Assembly: GCA_008694505.1 (NCBI GenBank)
Contig: VZDJ01000219.1
Span: forward strand, 5,850,081-5,914,080
Direction: 5' to 3'
DNA from: Cyanoderma ruficeps
Lineage: Eukaryota; Chordata; Aves; Passeriformes; Timaliidae
Length of the DNA: 64,000 nucleotides
Shown here: in pieces, positions 12,891 through 25,815 of the stretch
Layout of the letters: each line of letters opens with the position of its first letter
Numbering within the stretch: position 1 is the stretch's first letter
Made by a program: the position numbers and the translations under genes
Notes under the pieces: model-generated
What the model saw: the letters and a program-made list of their open reading frames with translations, nothing else
Database searches by the model: none
What the model was told of the DNA's origin: nothing

Positions 12891-15506
12891 TGCTGGCTCT
12901 AACAGCCCCTGACGGGGGACACGTTCACCATCCAACCCTGTTCCCAGAGCCCAGGAGCTGCTCAGCTGCACTGCAGGGGATGAGCAATTGATCCTTTTTT
13001 CCCTACTCCTCTGCCCAATGGAGCCAGCTGAAATGAAGTACCTCCACAAGTAAAATACAGAGACCCCAATGAATCCCTGTTTGCATAAACCTGTGTTTTT
13101 ACTAACCACAGTATGTAGGTTAAATTATTCAGAGACACTTTCCCTTTTCCTCAACTTTTAACAGAGCAAAACATGATTTGCATTCTGTTTGTGGGTGAAT
13201 CAAGTGAAATGCTTAATTATAAACAGCACTTGTACATACAATCCTTTCAGCTGGAATATTTTTGTAGTGAAAATGAGCAAAACCTTAATAATTATTTCAG
13301 TTACAAAACTTAATTAAGCCTGTTTCCCTTTCAGCTCAGGCCCTGTGCAATGATTGGGTGTAAATTTGCATTTACTCAACAGGGCCATGAAACACCAGAG
13401 TATAAACCACGGGAAGGTGTGAGGCATCCAAGCTCCACTGGCTGCAGTGATGCTGTGAGAATGAGCAGCAGCTGAGGATCTATCCCCAAATAGATACAAG
13501 TGGTCCCTGGTAAAAATGAAAATTATACCCATTAATTTTATTTATGGAGAACTAAAATACACACTTTCTAAAGCCAAGTCTGAGTGCAGCAAATGAAATA
13601 TGCATGCAACTTGCCACCAAGGTTATGGAAAGGTGGAGGAGAATGTTTATCAATGTTGATAGGACTTTTTCCCCCAGATATATCTACTAGGATAGAGCAT
13701 CTTCTACAGGAAATAGCATAAAAGATATTAATTTTCTGCTTGGTCTAGTTGCTCAGACATCCTGAGATGTTACCATGTTGGAAAGCACTAACTGACCAAT
13801 CAAGCTGCATCCTTGAGGCCACCAAAACCTGCTCAACAGTTGAAAAAAACCCCACACCCCACAATAAACAAAAAACCCCAGTAGTGATGGAAGATGACCA
13901 AGACAAGACACATCTCAGGCTACAGCTGTGTAACCCAACTGGCCCGGGATTACAAACTGGTTTTTATCCTCCTGGTAACAAGTGCTGCCCTAACTTCACC
14001 AAATCAGGGAGAGAAACTCCCTGAAGGCTCCTCTCCGTCTCCTCTGTACATGGCTTAACCATGGGCAGGAGGGAGAGTCCCAGCCCTGACAACACTAATA
14101 AACTAAAGGATTAACCCCTCTGTGATCAACATCTTGGGGACCTCCTCCTTCATTTTCTAGGGAAGTATTTTAGGCTCATACCTAAAGACATGAGGTGTAC
14201 ATGTAGATGTTTGTACTGTGCTAAAGCCAAAACATGCTCAGCAGGATGTGAAAGAATATTAAAGATACATTGAATCAGATATACCTTGTGACTGTACCAG
14301 ATCCAAGACCACTAAAATCAAAGTCAGAACATAGCCAACATTGGAGCAACAGAAATTAACTCAGGGTCAGCCCCGGGTTCAGATGCGCCAACACAGCTAT
14401 CTCATCAAAGAGGGGTTTTCCCCAAAAAGCAGCCAGCAACAGCTTTGCACAGATTTTTGCCTCTAACCCCTTGGTTTAAGAAAAAGGAATGATGTACTCT
14501 CTTAAAGCCATCCACCAAACTGAGTTTCATGAAGGAAAATAAATATTGGGGTTTGGGAGCTTTGCTAGAGCAGGGACTAATACCTGTCAGCTTGGACAAG
14601 CTTTGAACACCTCATAAAGCACCCAGGAGCTTCAGATACAGATTTCTGCTTTAGAAAACAGAAAGTACTGGAGGCAAATAATATTTTTTTAAAATATAGT
14701 TTCAGTTCTCTAAACCAATGTATTTGTTAAGTAGTCAGGTAAGTTAAACAAACAGAAAGACATATTGATGTGCTGATTTGTAAGATGGGAAAAAAATCTA
14801 CCATGCAGCAATTATACAGCTGGTTAATTTTAGGGAGAAACTTCATCTTTTTATTAAGAAAAAAGAATGCAATTATAACTTTGACATGAAACAATTTATC
14901 CCATTCTTGGTATTTCTTTCTGTTTGTTGGTTTAATGCCTCAAAATTATTTATCTTATTATTTACCTCTATGTTTATTTTTGAAGAACGTCTTTTTGTGC
15001 CTTCAAGTCACTTTACTTATTAGTTCTCTGGCGTTCATGTCCTATTTCATTATGTTTTAATCTTTACAGTTGTTAATTTGCATTTCATTTCCTGTTGTAG
15101 CAAAAAAAAATTACTAATGGAAAAGTGATTGTAAATATTAATACAAGTCAACTGATAGTCATCCAATAAAACATTTTGCAGCAACAGCAATTACCTCTGT
15201 TTGAGGAAAAAAAGCAGCAATTCAAGTAGCTACAGAGACAAAGCACTTCAAGTTGAGGGCAGAGCACCTTCTTATAAGTGGAGACTGAATAGAACAGCTC
15301 TTAAAATTAGCAACAACTTGCTGAAAAGAGAAGCTGCCCAGAGCAAGACCAAGACCTCTTGAGTAATCAGGCGTCTAAAGCACATCAAAATTGGGCTACA
15401 TGCTCTCCACATCATCTGTTAAGTGCAAGCAACTGCTTAACTAATACCATGGCCATGACACTGACCTACAAAAATTTGGAAAACAGTAAACCAAGCAAAA
15501 AAAAAA

Positions 15507-15521
15507 NNNNNNNNNNNNNNN
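15507..15521. other. Assembly gap, 15 N within a poly-A run
   Basis: Fifteen N are bounded by ten A on the left and six A on the right, so the gap probably hides a homopolymer of uncertain length rather than unique sequence. Confidence 0.98.
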
Positions 15522-16276
15522 AAAAAATCCTGCACCAGGAAAACCACCAAACCAAGTAGGTTGAACTTTCCCTTCCACACACCTTCTCTTTCACCCCTGG
15601 CTCCTGGCATTGCACCACAGCAACTTCAGTTTTCACTTTGGGAGAGACACACTCAGCTCAGAACAAGGGAAATCCTTTGAACTGGCTGAGATCTGGACCA
15701 TTGTTCTGCAGGCTTTGAGCTTTGCTTTTGCCTCCCCAGGCCAGTTCCTCACCACTCTGCTCTGCAGGGACAGTTCAACCACCAGCAGGAAAACTTCTTC
15801 CCCATCTCCAGAAGTGATGCCTTAGCACCAGAGGATCGTATTCTTCTGACAGTGGATAATTATCCTCGTTAGACAAATAAAAGGCAAGACTGTAAATACA
15901 CCTTAGTTTCAACAGAAGAAAGCACTTAGTGACCCCTAACATGTGAGCGGACCCCAGCTCCCCTTGGCTCGATCATTAACCTCCTGCAGGAGCTGCAGAG
16001 GAGTTAGAAGGGAAGAGGGCAGCAGGATCTGCTCATTAAAAAAAGCTCCACAAAAGAGAAAATGAAAGCTCAGGGACTACCGTTTGAACTTGCCTTTTGT
16101 AACTCTGCTTGTTGGCCTCAGACAAAGCCTCTGGCTGAGAAGGGTCTGACCCACAGAGAACCCCATAAACTGCATTTCCTGCCTTGGTTACTGCTCCATG
16201 TCCCCAGCACAAGGTGATGTTATCAGTAAAGAAACAGCCCCCCGGAGTGGGGACTGTGGGATTGTGAGCAGAGCCC

Positions 16277-16283
16277 TATAAAA
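16277..16283 (+). promoter_or_regulatory. TATA-box candidate, possible unannotated promoter or LTR core
   Basis: TATAAAA lies in the GC-richer context GCCCTATAAAAGCTCGGTCC, with a pyrimidine-rich initiator-like TTTCAGCTT about 20-25 bases downstream and an AATAAA at about 16503. No gene is recognised downstream. The arrangement could be a promoter of a noncoding RNA, a solo LTR remnant, or chance. Confidence 0.3.
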
Positions 16284-19200
16284 GCTCGGTCCAGGCTTTC
16301 AGCTTCCCAGTGTTTGCGAGAGGATTGCCTCTAATACTTTACACTCCTGACTTTGTAAAAGCTCCACCAATTTGCAGCAAATTCCCCATCTAAAGCCATT
16401 TCTCCGAGCAGTTCCTGTCCATGTGTCACAGCAACCTGCCCTCCCAGACGTGCTGCCTGCAGGCAAAACATGACAGCTAGATGGACTTAATACTCATAAA
16501 ACAATAAATTCAGCTCTTTTGTTGTTGTTGTTTTGCTCTCCAGTTTCTCAGCTTTTCTGTGTTTCCACAACTGTTTTGGTTGTGGAAACACTCACAGGGG
16601 CCAGGGGAGCTCTGCAGCCACTGGCCAAGGGAGCTATGATCAGGACAAAATGTCCCTACCTAAATTCTGAGGATCTTACAGGATTGATCCTTGCAATAAA
16701 AAATTAAGAGTTTAAACCTGGGAGGAAAAAATAGCTTTTCTTGATGGGAAATTTGAGATAATTTACTTTAATCATTAATTTAGAAAAGCCTTGGAGGTGA
16801 CCTTTTAGATGGGCATAGTCCTCACAGAGTTCCCTCTTGCAGGAACAGGAAACAACTTCACAGGCGTTTCAACATCAAACTTACTCTGACAACTCCTCCT
16901 GCCCCCATGACTGGGAGGAAAAGGGAGAGTCAAAGCAGGCAGGGAAGAAGCCCTGCTTTCCTGCAAGTCATGGAAAAAGACAGAACTAGTGTGCTCTGCC
17001 AGTGGTGCAATTTCCCAAAGAACCGGAAAAAACAGGGTTTGCACAACAGGGACAAGAGCAACCTCCCATCAGAAAAACCCATTATGTCTTTAAAGGCATT
17101 AAGATTGACAGCCACATAGTGAGAACTGCTGCTAATGAATTCAAATAAGGAAGCACCCAGGAATTAACTGGAATTTTGCAGCTGCAGATTTCCTGCTGAG
17201 CAAAGTCAATTTCACATCTGCCAGCTTCCTACAGATAATACTCCCTCCCTGCAAAAGAGGATTTGTACACAGCACGTCTTCCAGATGGTTCGGCTTCCCC
17301 CAGTGCTTGTCCAGTGCTACAGCCTGTCCCCAGGGTTGTCACCCAGCTTCACTTCTACCAGCCTTCTCATGGGACAGCCCATGTGTGGGAAGAGTCTCAG
17401 CAGCTTTAATGAATTTTCACGTCCATTAAACAGATTATCGTCTCTTTCCCGAGGATCTGAACAAACTTTCCTCTCTCTAGACAAAGTGTAGAGAGCCTCT
17501 TTACGGTAACTTGAGCTTTGCTGGGGTTTGGAGTGATGTAGCTGGAAGCAGGAAGGCTTAACTGACAGACAAAGTTTGGCAGAGCTGTCCCAGATTCTGC
17601 AGCAGCTGCTCTGATTCGCATGTGAGAAAAACACACAAGAAAAAATGAATCAAAAAGGTAAAGGTATCAAACAAGATGAAACAAGAACTAAACAGAAGCA
17701 CCCATCCAAGGTTTAGGCAGCAAATCATCCCATCCCTGCTTTATGATCTCTGATCTGAGATGTGTTAATTCTTCTTCTCCCCCTTCCCAAGCTCATTCAA
17801 GAAAACCTGGCACAAGAGATGATGCAGTCGTGCCATGCACAGACACCACATTGAGCAGGAAACCAAGGCCCCCTCTCTGAGCAGCTTAAAAGTTAAGAGA
17901 ATGCACAATAGCCATCTTGATCACACTCCTTTTGTCTTTCTTCCTGCCTTCCTCTCTTTTTTCCTCCCTATTCAATCTATTTCCATAGATCCTTAAAATA
18001 TTGGAAACAACATGGGTTTTTAGGCTGCTGACAGCAGTCCCAATCCTTCTCATCCCCATCCTTCTTTTCTTGCTGGACTCAAACCCACCACTAACTGGCT
18101 GTTGTCACTTGTCACGTTGTTGATTGCAGGCTCTCCAAGACAACTTTCCTCACCTGTACTGGGCTTAGTGAAGTCCTGGATCATGACTAAGGTTTGAAAT
18201 GCTAAGGTACTCTCAGCATTAACTCTCAATAGGTTTCTGCAGTCATAATTTCTGTCATAAGTATCTATTTTCTAATCACTACAAAATTCTCCTTTTTCTC
18301 TCCTTGCTGCACGATACTCTCATAGTGCAGGATTACACCTCAGCAGTTGTTTTCTCTACTCAGGGTTAAACTCTAAGTGGTGCAGAAAGTTGAATTCCCT
18401 TTGAACCATCTTCCCTCTAAGCTGGTGGGATGATGTCCATGATCCTCAGCAGATGGCATGGTCACTGGGCTTGGAAGGAAGCAGCTGCAGTCCCTCCCCA
18501 TCAATAACAGTCAAGCACATGGCTCAACTTTGGCTCCCAAAACAATCATTAGTAATGATCCATCAAAAAGTTTTTTGATGAGTGAATGATAAAAGTAAAC
18601 AGGACATGGCAATAATCAGACTTTATTTATAGCCAGGTGAAACACCGCTGTTGTCAATTTTACAAAGTGACTTTGAAGGAACTTTCCAAAGGGGATATTG
18701 AGAACGTTTCCCCCACACACACACCTGCAAACAACCATAATCATTATTGATAGCATTTCTAGAATGGCAGGTACGGAGAAACAGAGACTGTTATTCTGTG
18801 TCAAAATTGGTTTATGGTGCCATATTTTTCCCTTGTTTAAGGCAGCACCACTCATTCACAACATTAAACAATGTTATTTATGGACTTTAGCAGAGCTTAC
18901 TACATTTAAATGTTTTAGGCATTTCATTTTTACAACATACCTTGTTCCAATATAATCAATGTGCTTTTTTCTCGGGCTGTGATGGGAATGCAGTTTGTGT
19001 TTTATAGCAAAATCAATATAAGAATTAATGGGTGACGAACAAAGTAAATTGTAAAAAGTGCAGCGAGGTTGTGAGATCTCTTTTGCTGTATTGATTCCAT
19101 TAGCATGAGGTTGCCCAGTCGTACACAGTTTCATATTTGATAAGCAAGCAGCAGACCTCATATTCTGTGGAAGACAAAATGGGCGAAGTTCAGCACTGGA

Positions 19201-19815
19201 ATAACTCTGCCAAAGTCATTGAGGTTAAAGCAAGGATGGAGACGAGCCAAGGTGGCTGCTGAAACACAACGAACTTCAGAGGCAGCAGCCATAAACATCA
19301 GATGGTCACAAATGGTGCCACTGACTTTTATTAAAGGCTGTGATACTTGAGAGATGACATTCTTGGCTTTTTTATGCTGCTGGGTTATATGTCTTTTAAT
19401 TAATTCCAAAAAATGATGAGAGAAGAATGCTACTCCCAAGGTTTGTTTTGCTAGTAGATGAAAAACAACTTTTTTTTTTTAATACATGAAACCTAGATTT
19501 CTTGTTAGAGACAAGCAGGGAAGAGCTGTAGCAAGCTACAAGCAGTGTAACCTGCAACAGATTTATTTCTTTCCTTTGACGTCTTTTCACTTCTGAATTT
19601 TACTCTTACTCTTGACAAGGGTACGTATGCTAGGGACTGGAAAGGCCTCCCTTGAAATATCTCCGGAGTCTATTTCCCCACTGGAGACTCATAGCAAAGC
19701 TCATTCCATGCTCTCCCGTGAGCCAGGAGACAGAAAACATCCCAGCACTTTGTATCTGTGTGTCCCGTGAGCAGAGCAGCAGCACCCATGGCACAAGGGC
19801 TGGGTTCCCAGCCCC

Positions 19816-19887
19816 ATCCCTGCTTTCCCTCTGCTCTCCATCCCTGCTTTCCCTCTGCTCTCCATCCCTGCTTTCCCTCTGCTCTCC
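19816..19887 (+). repeat. Minisatellite, 3 perfect copies of a 24-bp unit
   Basis: The unit is ATCCCTGCTTTCCCTCTGCT followed by CTCC, repeated three times without a mismatch. Because 24 is a multiple of three, open frames cross it on both strands (repeating PSLLSLCS on plus and DGEQRESR on minus). It lies in a C-rich stretch. Confidence 0.97.
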
Positions 19888-22800
19888 ATCACCAGCAGCA
19901 CAGGCACACTCCCACCAAGGTTCCCACCTCTGCCAAATACAGCCTGCCCCCCGCAGCACTCATACACTCAGGTCTGTGGAAAACTGGGTGGGATCAAACA
20001 TCTTTCCCAAGTGTCCAGTTGTCCCGGTTTCAGCTGGAGAAAAAATACTTCAATCCCAGCCAAGACCAGGACACCAGTTAACTCTGATTATTACTTCACA
20101 CTCCAACTCGTATTTCTGTTTCACAATCTGTATCAACAAATTGCAGTGATGCCCTTCCACCCTGAAAAGCATCTATAATCATTTTTATTCCAAATAACAG
20201 ATTAGATGCATCTGTTCATGTTGCTACATTACTTTTCAAAGCTGTGACCAAACAAAGCAATTACTGTTCAAATCAGACTCTGGATACCTTCCACAACCAA
20301 CAGTAAAGCATTCTGGGGTGCAGTAGCATCTGTTTCTACTCTCATCTTCTCCCTTTCCTTTGGGAATGTCCTTTTCATTTCCATAACCATCAACAGGTTT
20401 TAATAGAGCCCAGCAAACAGGTCCAAGAATGGTAGCCATGACAAACATTTTCTGCAAGAATATTATCCTCCGAATGTTCAAAATCATCCTTACATGGCAA
20501 ATTTTGTTCCCTCTTTGTTGTGAAAATCTGAAAGTTTATTGCTCTTTGGGATGTACTCGGCACAAAATAATTTAATTACGTTCTATTTCAAAACAAATTG
20601 TTGATACAGACTCAAAGTGTCGGTAATTTGATAATTTCACAGTGCACATTCCATTGTCACTGTCATACCTAGTGACTGTTTATTTGAAGAGTTCCTCTAG
20701 TATTGCAGCTACCCCAGTATTAAATATCATAATAGATGGTGTGACTGGGAAGGTTCACCCATTGCACTCATATTTAAAGTAATGAGCTCTTCTACTCAAA
20801 CATCAAGATTTAGATGGGAAGGAATAAAATGTTGGCCCCTCAATGGAATTGGTAGTAAAATACTCATTGGCTTCCCAGGGCTTAAATATAATCAGTTCCT
20901 TGCAAGTAAAGATGACTGGTAACATAAATTAAATATTAAATAAACAATTATTATGAACTCTAGCCTGACTGTGAGTGTCAGGAAGGCTACTGTAGGAGGA
21001 CCCTGTTTATTCAGTCATGGACCCCTTAACCTAATTAAAAGCATGTTCTACACACACCAAATCTGCATAGCAGCCCCTATTGAAAAGCTTAAACCAACGC
21101 CCTCCCATCTCTGTGAGTCTTGACCATTCACACATGTCTGGAGATGGGGATAAGATCCCTCAGCAGGAATAGGAGCAGAAATCTTCAACCACATGCACCA
21201 CACCTCCCACCGATTCTGGCACTGGCCGGGAGAGGGCAAACCCCGGCACTGTTGTGGGAAGGGTGCTGATACTCCAACAAAACCTTCTGTTAAGGGATGC
21301 AGAGGGGCTGGGAAAGGGCTCCCATTCCCTCTTCTTGCTCCTGAGCTTCCCACCTACTGTGGTGCTAAAGTCACAGATTTTGTGTCCTTATGCCATGAAC
21401 TTCCTTGGGGCCATTTCTGGAGCAAAGCACAGAAAAGTCTGCAGCACTTCCTAATTTAACAGAAGTCACATTTTTTAAATTTTTAATCTTCTGGTTTACT
21501 TTTTTTTTAAGAAAGCAAGATATGTAGATAATATATATATTTTTAATTATTCTATTAAAATACTGCAAATTAACCATCTATACTTTTGCCATACCTGATT
21601 TTGGTTCCTTTTCAAGCTGTTGATTTTAAATGCACAGAGGACTGCTTAAACCACACACAACCAAGCACGGTGATTGCCAATTTCATGGCACAGGATCTTA
21701 CAATTCTAATGTTATTCAACAAGACATGGATTAAATTTAGGCTCACTTAGTGAGGCAGCTTTGAGGAAGCACCAGCTGAAGTATCTGTCAGTATGTGGTG
21801 ATCTCAGCCCCAAGCAGCTGGAGCTTTCAAAGGAAAGCACAAACATCATTATGGGCTGGATATTAAAGATGGTTTACTTTTGACAGCCTTAGCTTAGCAA
21901 AGTGTTGGGTAAATAGAATTATCTATTTTTTAAAAAAAGGCCGTGTTCTATTGCTGAAGTTGTGCACTACATCTGGAAATTAGAGGGAGCTCCATAAAAA
22001 GCTTTAGTTTGAGTCCACTTACCCTAATGGGGTAGGAGCCAAGGTCTTTATCTGAAATAGAGTGCTTCAAGAAATGTGTTACTGTTTATTAACAGTGAGA
22101 TCCATTTAATGACCACAAAGAAACACAAGCAAGGAAAACACACTCCACTTTCACACACAGTTCTTCAAAATGCATTGGGGGATGTTTATGCCCTACATGC
22201 CAAGACTTGTCCTTTTTATTTTAACTTAGGCATTCATTTGAGCTGATGTGCTTATATTTCTGCTCAGTAAAATAATGCCAAGTTCTAGTGGCATGGGGGA
22301 TAGAGACTCAACTCCTTAATACAGGGGCAACTCTTCCCAACACAACCTCAGCATCATAACATGTTCAGAAACGCCCTCGCATTCTCAGTGGTTTGGGTTT
22401 TGTTTTGGCTTGCTGCATTTGCTGCAGCCAGCCTCTCTTAGATGCCAGCTAATAACATGCACATCAGCAAAAATGCATAATAACCAAATTCGCCCTGTTT
22501 TTTCCTGAGCCAGATTTTCCTTCACTGCTTATTGGTGCAGCACTTTCAGAGATTTAATATCTCTGAGCCTTCAGATCTGTGATCAGATTCAGGTGAGGCT
22601 GGCCAAGGGATTCAAAAGGGCTTGGGTAGGACGTGATGCAGGAAGGTACAAAACACTCTCATAACTCATTTGCATTAAAAAAATAGGTCTGCAAGGGAAA
22701 AGGAATCAAAATATAAAATACACAAAGGAAGGTTACAATAACAGCTATCTGAATATGCAGGATGTCTCTGCAGCCTCTTTTTCCCTTAAATTGAGTAAAG

Positions 22801-23564
22801 AAACTGCCAGATAATGGCCAAATAAATCAGTCAGTATTATCAGCCACAGCTGCTGCCCATGTCTGTGAAGAGCAGCATAAACTCTGCTCCAAGACTTAGG
22901 AAGCACTGCAAAATTCAGACTGTTCTCCACAAGACGTGCTGAGATCTGGATATCATATTTCACTTTTTAATTAAAATATATTTTTCACTCCCTATCTACA
23001 TAAGGAAAAACAACATAAAAGCAATTGAGACTTCACATTTCACATGTCACATCATGATAGCTTTTCTTATTCACTGGCATGCCAAATAAGTACTTATAGC
23101 AATTTTCACCATCAAAAAGCAAGCAACCTCCTTTCCAAGGATGACGGAATCAGGCTTAGATAAAATAAGATCCAGCTCATGCTCAGAATGAATCCTTATG
23201 TCAGGCTGCTGCACCTTTGCAAAGTCCTTCATCTCTCTAAAACCTGCCACACTTCCTTATAATATATGGGAAAATGCAACAGCTTCTCCAGGCATTTCAC
23301 AAAAATTACTTACCAAAGCAGACAGTATTCAGAAATTAATGCCTATAGTACCAATGAGTGGGACTGAGCCATATATCGCAGGCTGTAATTTCAAGGTCTC
23401 ATTTATCCCTCCCAGGTATCAAGTATTTTGTTGCAGTCTTTTTGTGGAAAGCTTTTATTTCTGGGGCTTTTCTGCCACTAATACATCGTTAAAAGGAAAA
23501 GCATAAAAAGGAAATAAAAGAATTTCCTGCACTTGGAAGGCACTGCAGATCAGAAGGGATATGA

Positions 23565-23963
23565 AACCACAGAACAGGTTGAGAGAGATGGGGTTGTTCA
23601 GCCTGGAGAAGAGAAGGCTTCAGGGAGACCTGAGAGCTGCTTCCAGTGCCTAAACAGGTTCTAAGAAAGATGGAGAGGGACCTTGCACAAGGGTCTGGAG
23701 TGACAGGGCAAGGGACAATGGTTTTGCAGTGACAGGGGCCAGGGTTGGATTGGGTATTAAAATGAAATCCTTCACTGGGAGGCCCTGGCTCAGGTTATCC
23801 AGAGAAGCTGTGGATGCTCTATCTCTGGAAGGCCAGGTTGGATGGAGCTCTGAGCAGCCTGGTCTAGTGCAAGATGTCCCTGTGCTTGGCAGAGAGCTGG
23901 AACTAGCTGAGATGATGTTTAAGGTCCCTTCCAACCCAGACTGTTCTGGGATGCTTTTATGGT
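23565..23963 (+). mobile_element. CR1 LINE 3' end, longest copy
   Basis: Sense-strand CR1 3' region: GTTCAGCCTGGAGAAGAGAA, then GGTTATCCAGAGAAGCTGTGG, CCAGGTTGGATGGAGCTCTGAG, and the tail AAGGTCCCTTCCAACCCAGAC. At about 400 bases it is the longest CR1 piece in the window. No reverse-transcriptase coding sequence is present. Confidence 0.9.
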
Positions 23964-25567
23964 GACATGTCACCAGTGATCCAGAGCGGAGAGGGTCTGG
24001 CAGCACAGGGGCGGCTCCTGCAGCGCAGGAGGGGTGTGGCCCTCTAAGGGATGGATTCTACAGGGGTCTAGCCTGAACACAAGCTTACTTTTTATACACA
24101 CAAACATCAACAATATTAAAAATTTCAACACATCTTTATTCTTGTGGCGATTTTTAACACGCCCTCTAGTTTTGGGGGTGGGAACTCCACTGCCCTAAGA
24201 CTGATCTCTTTTAAACCAGTAAATGCAAAACTTGCTATAATTTAAATGTACCTGCTTCTGCCATGATGCCTTGTCAACTGCAGAGGTAATTTGGCAATTT
24301 ATGCTATGCAAACTTAGAAAATACAGGACTGAATGGTGCAGAAATAATGATTAGTGTAGTAAGATTTTGAAGAAACCCGAGATCACTGTTGAGGAATGCT
24401 GATTCTGCCCATTACCTCAGCTTAATGGAGTGCTTTCAAGTCTAAACAATTAATTTTCTGGAGATTTTCCACACCTTCCTGAAGATCAGAGCACAATCAC
24501 AAACTCCCAACACCAACCCAATTTCCTCTCTGCAACAGCTTTTCAATTAGTCTAGCTAGAGTAAGTGTAGAAAATGCAGCACTTATATCAATTTATATAC
24601 CTTTACAAAACTTTCCAAAAGCAAATAACTGGTGTCAAGGTTGGGTAAATCATAAAGGAGAGTTATTGTACTGGATCTAAGACATTAGAAATCTTTTCAA
24701 TTACTGACATTTAATTTCCTTATTATTTTCATTTGTTAGTTCCACCTCATTTTGGATATATTCTTTTATTTCACCATTAAATCTGTTTGGTTCAGAGCCA
24801 TGACCAGATTGCATTTAAGGTCTGTGGATAGCCAAGACATCAGACACAAAAGAAAAGTGATTAGAAACCCCACAGTTAGTGTGCTCTGTCTCATATCTTC
24901 TGAAAGGTTGTTACCATAAATGCAAAACCAATGTGGCCTGACACTGGTGAAAGTTGGAAGAGTAGGAGACAAATGCATGAGTTATTTTTTACATTAGGTA
25001 GAAAACTGAGTTCTTCTTTAACCACTTAATTACCTTTGCCTGTCAGGAAAAAACATTGCTATGAAAATTAATATTATCTTTATTATGGATGTGTCCCCGA
25101 AGGTGTGGATGCACTGACATATCTCCATGTATGAGGCCTGCAAGCAATGAAATAATTCTGCCTTGTGAGCAGATGTAGGTTTTGCACTATCACCAAGGAT
25201 TTATTACGTACTTTAATGGCCATTACTTAGCATCATCTGCTCTTTTTATATATTCTCTATCAGCATGCCCATTTTCCTCTTTCAGCCTTATTATCTTATG
25301 TATATGAACAAAGAATATGTGATGGGTAGAGGGAATATAAACCAGACCTGGCTGGCCACAGGCAAGTCAAGCTCAGTTTCCCTGAGTCAGGTAGAGCAGA
25401 CTCAGCACAATGTGTATTGAGTACATGACAGTGTTAGCACGGTGCCCAAGGGAAAGGACAACCTGATACTTAAAGCAGAATCTGCCTTGTCTTACCAATT
25501 TGTGGATACTTTCAAACACCCACGTGCTTTTTGCAGCACCTCAGATCTTCCCTCAGTGAACAAGGAC

Positions 25568-25815
25568 ATTCAAAGAACCATGGAATGGTTTGAGTTGGAA
25601 GGGACCACAGAGACCAGCTTGTCCCACCCCCTTCTCCACCAAGGGCAGGACACTTTTCACTAGAGCATCCAAGCCCCACCCAACCTGCCCTGGGACACTT
25701 CCAGGGATGGGACAGACACAACTTCTCTGGGCAACCTGTTCCAGGGCCTCACTACCCTCACAGGGAAGAATTTCTTCCTCAGATCAAATTAAAGTCTATC
25801 TTCCTTCAGCTGTGC
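25568..25815 (-). mobile_element. CR1 LINE 3' fragment
   Basis: ATGGAATGGTTTGAGTTGGAAG is the antisense tail; CACTTCCAGGGATGGGACAG, ACCTGTTCCAGGGCCTCAC and GGGAAGAATTTCTTCCTCAG follow in the order expected of CR1. Confidence 0.9.

Larger units (their letters stand above)
11500..23560. other. Gene-free stretch
   Basis: Contains the possible old CR1 at 12.8 kb, the N gap, the 16.28-kb TATA candidate and the 24-bp minisatellite. Nothing else is recognised. Confidence 0.6.
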
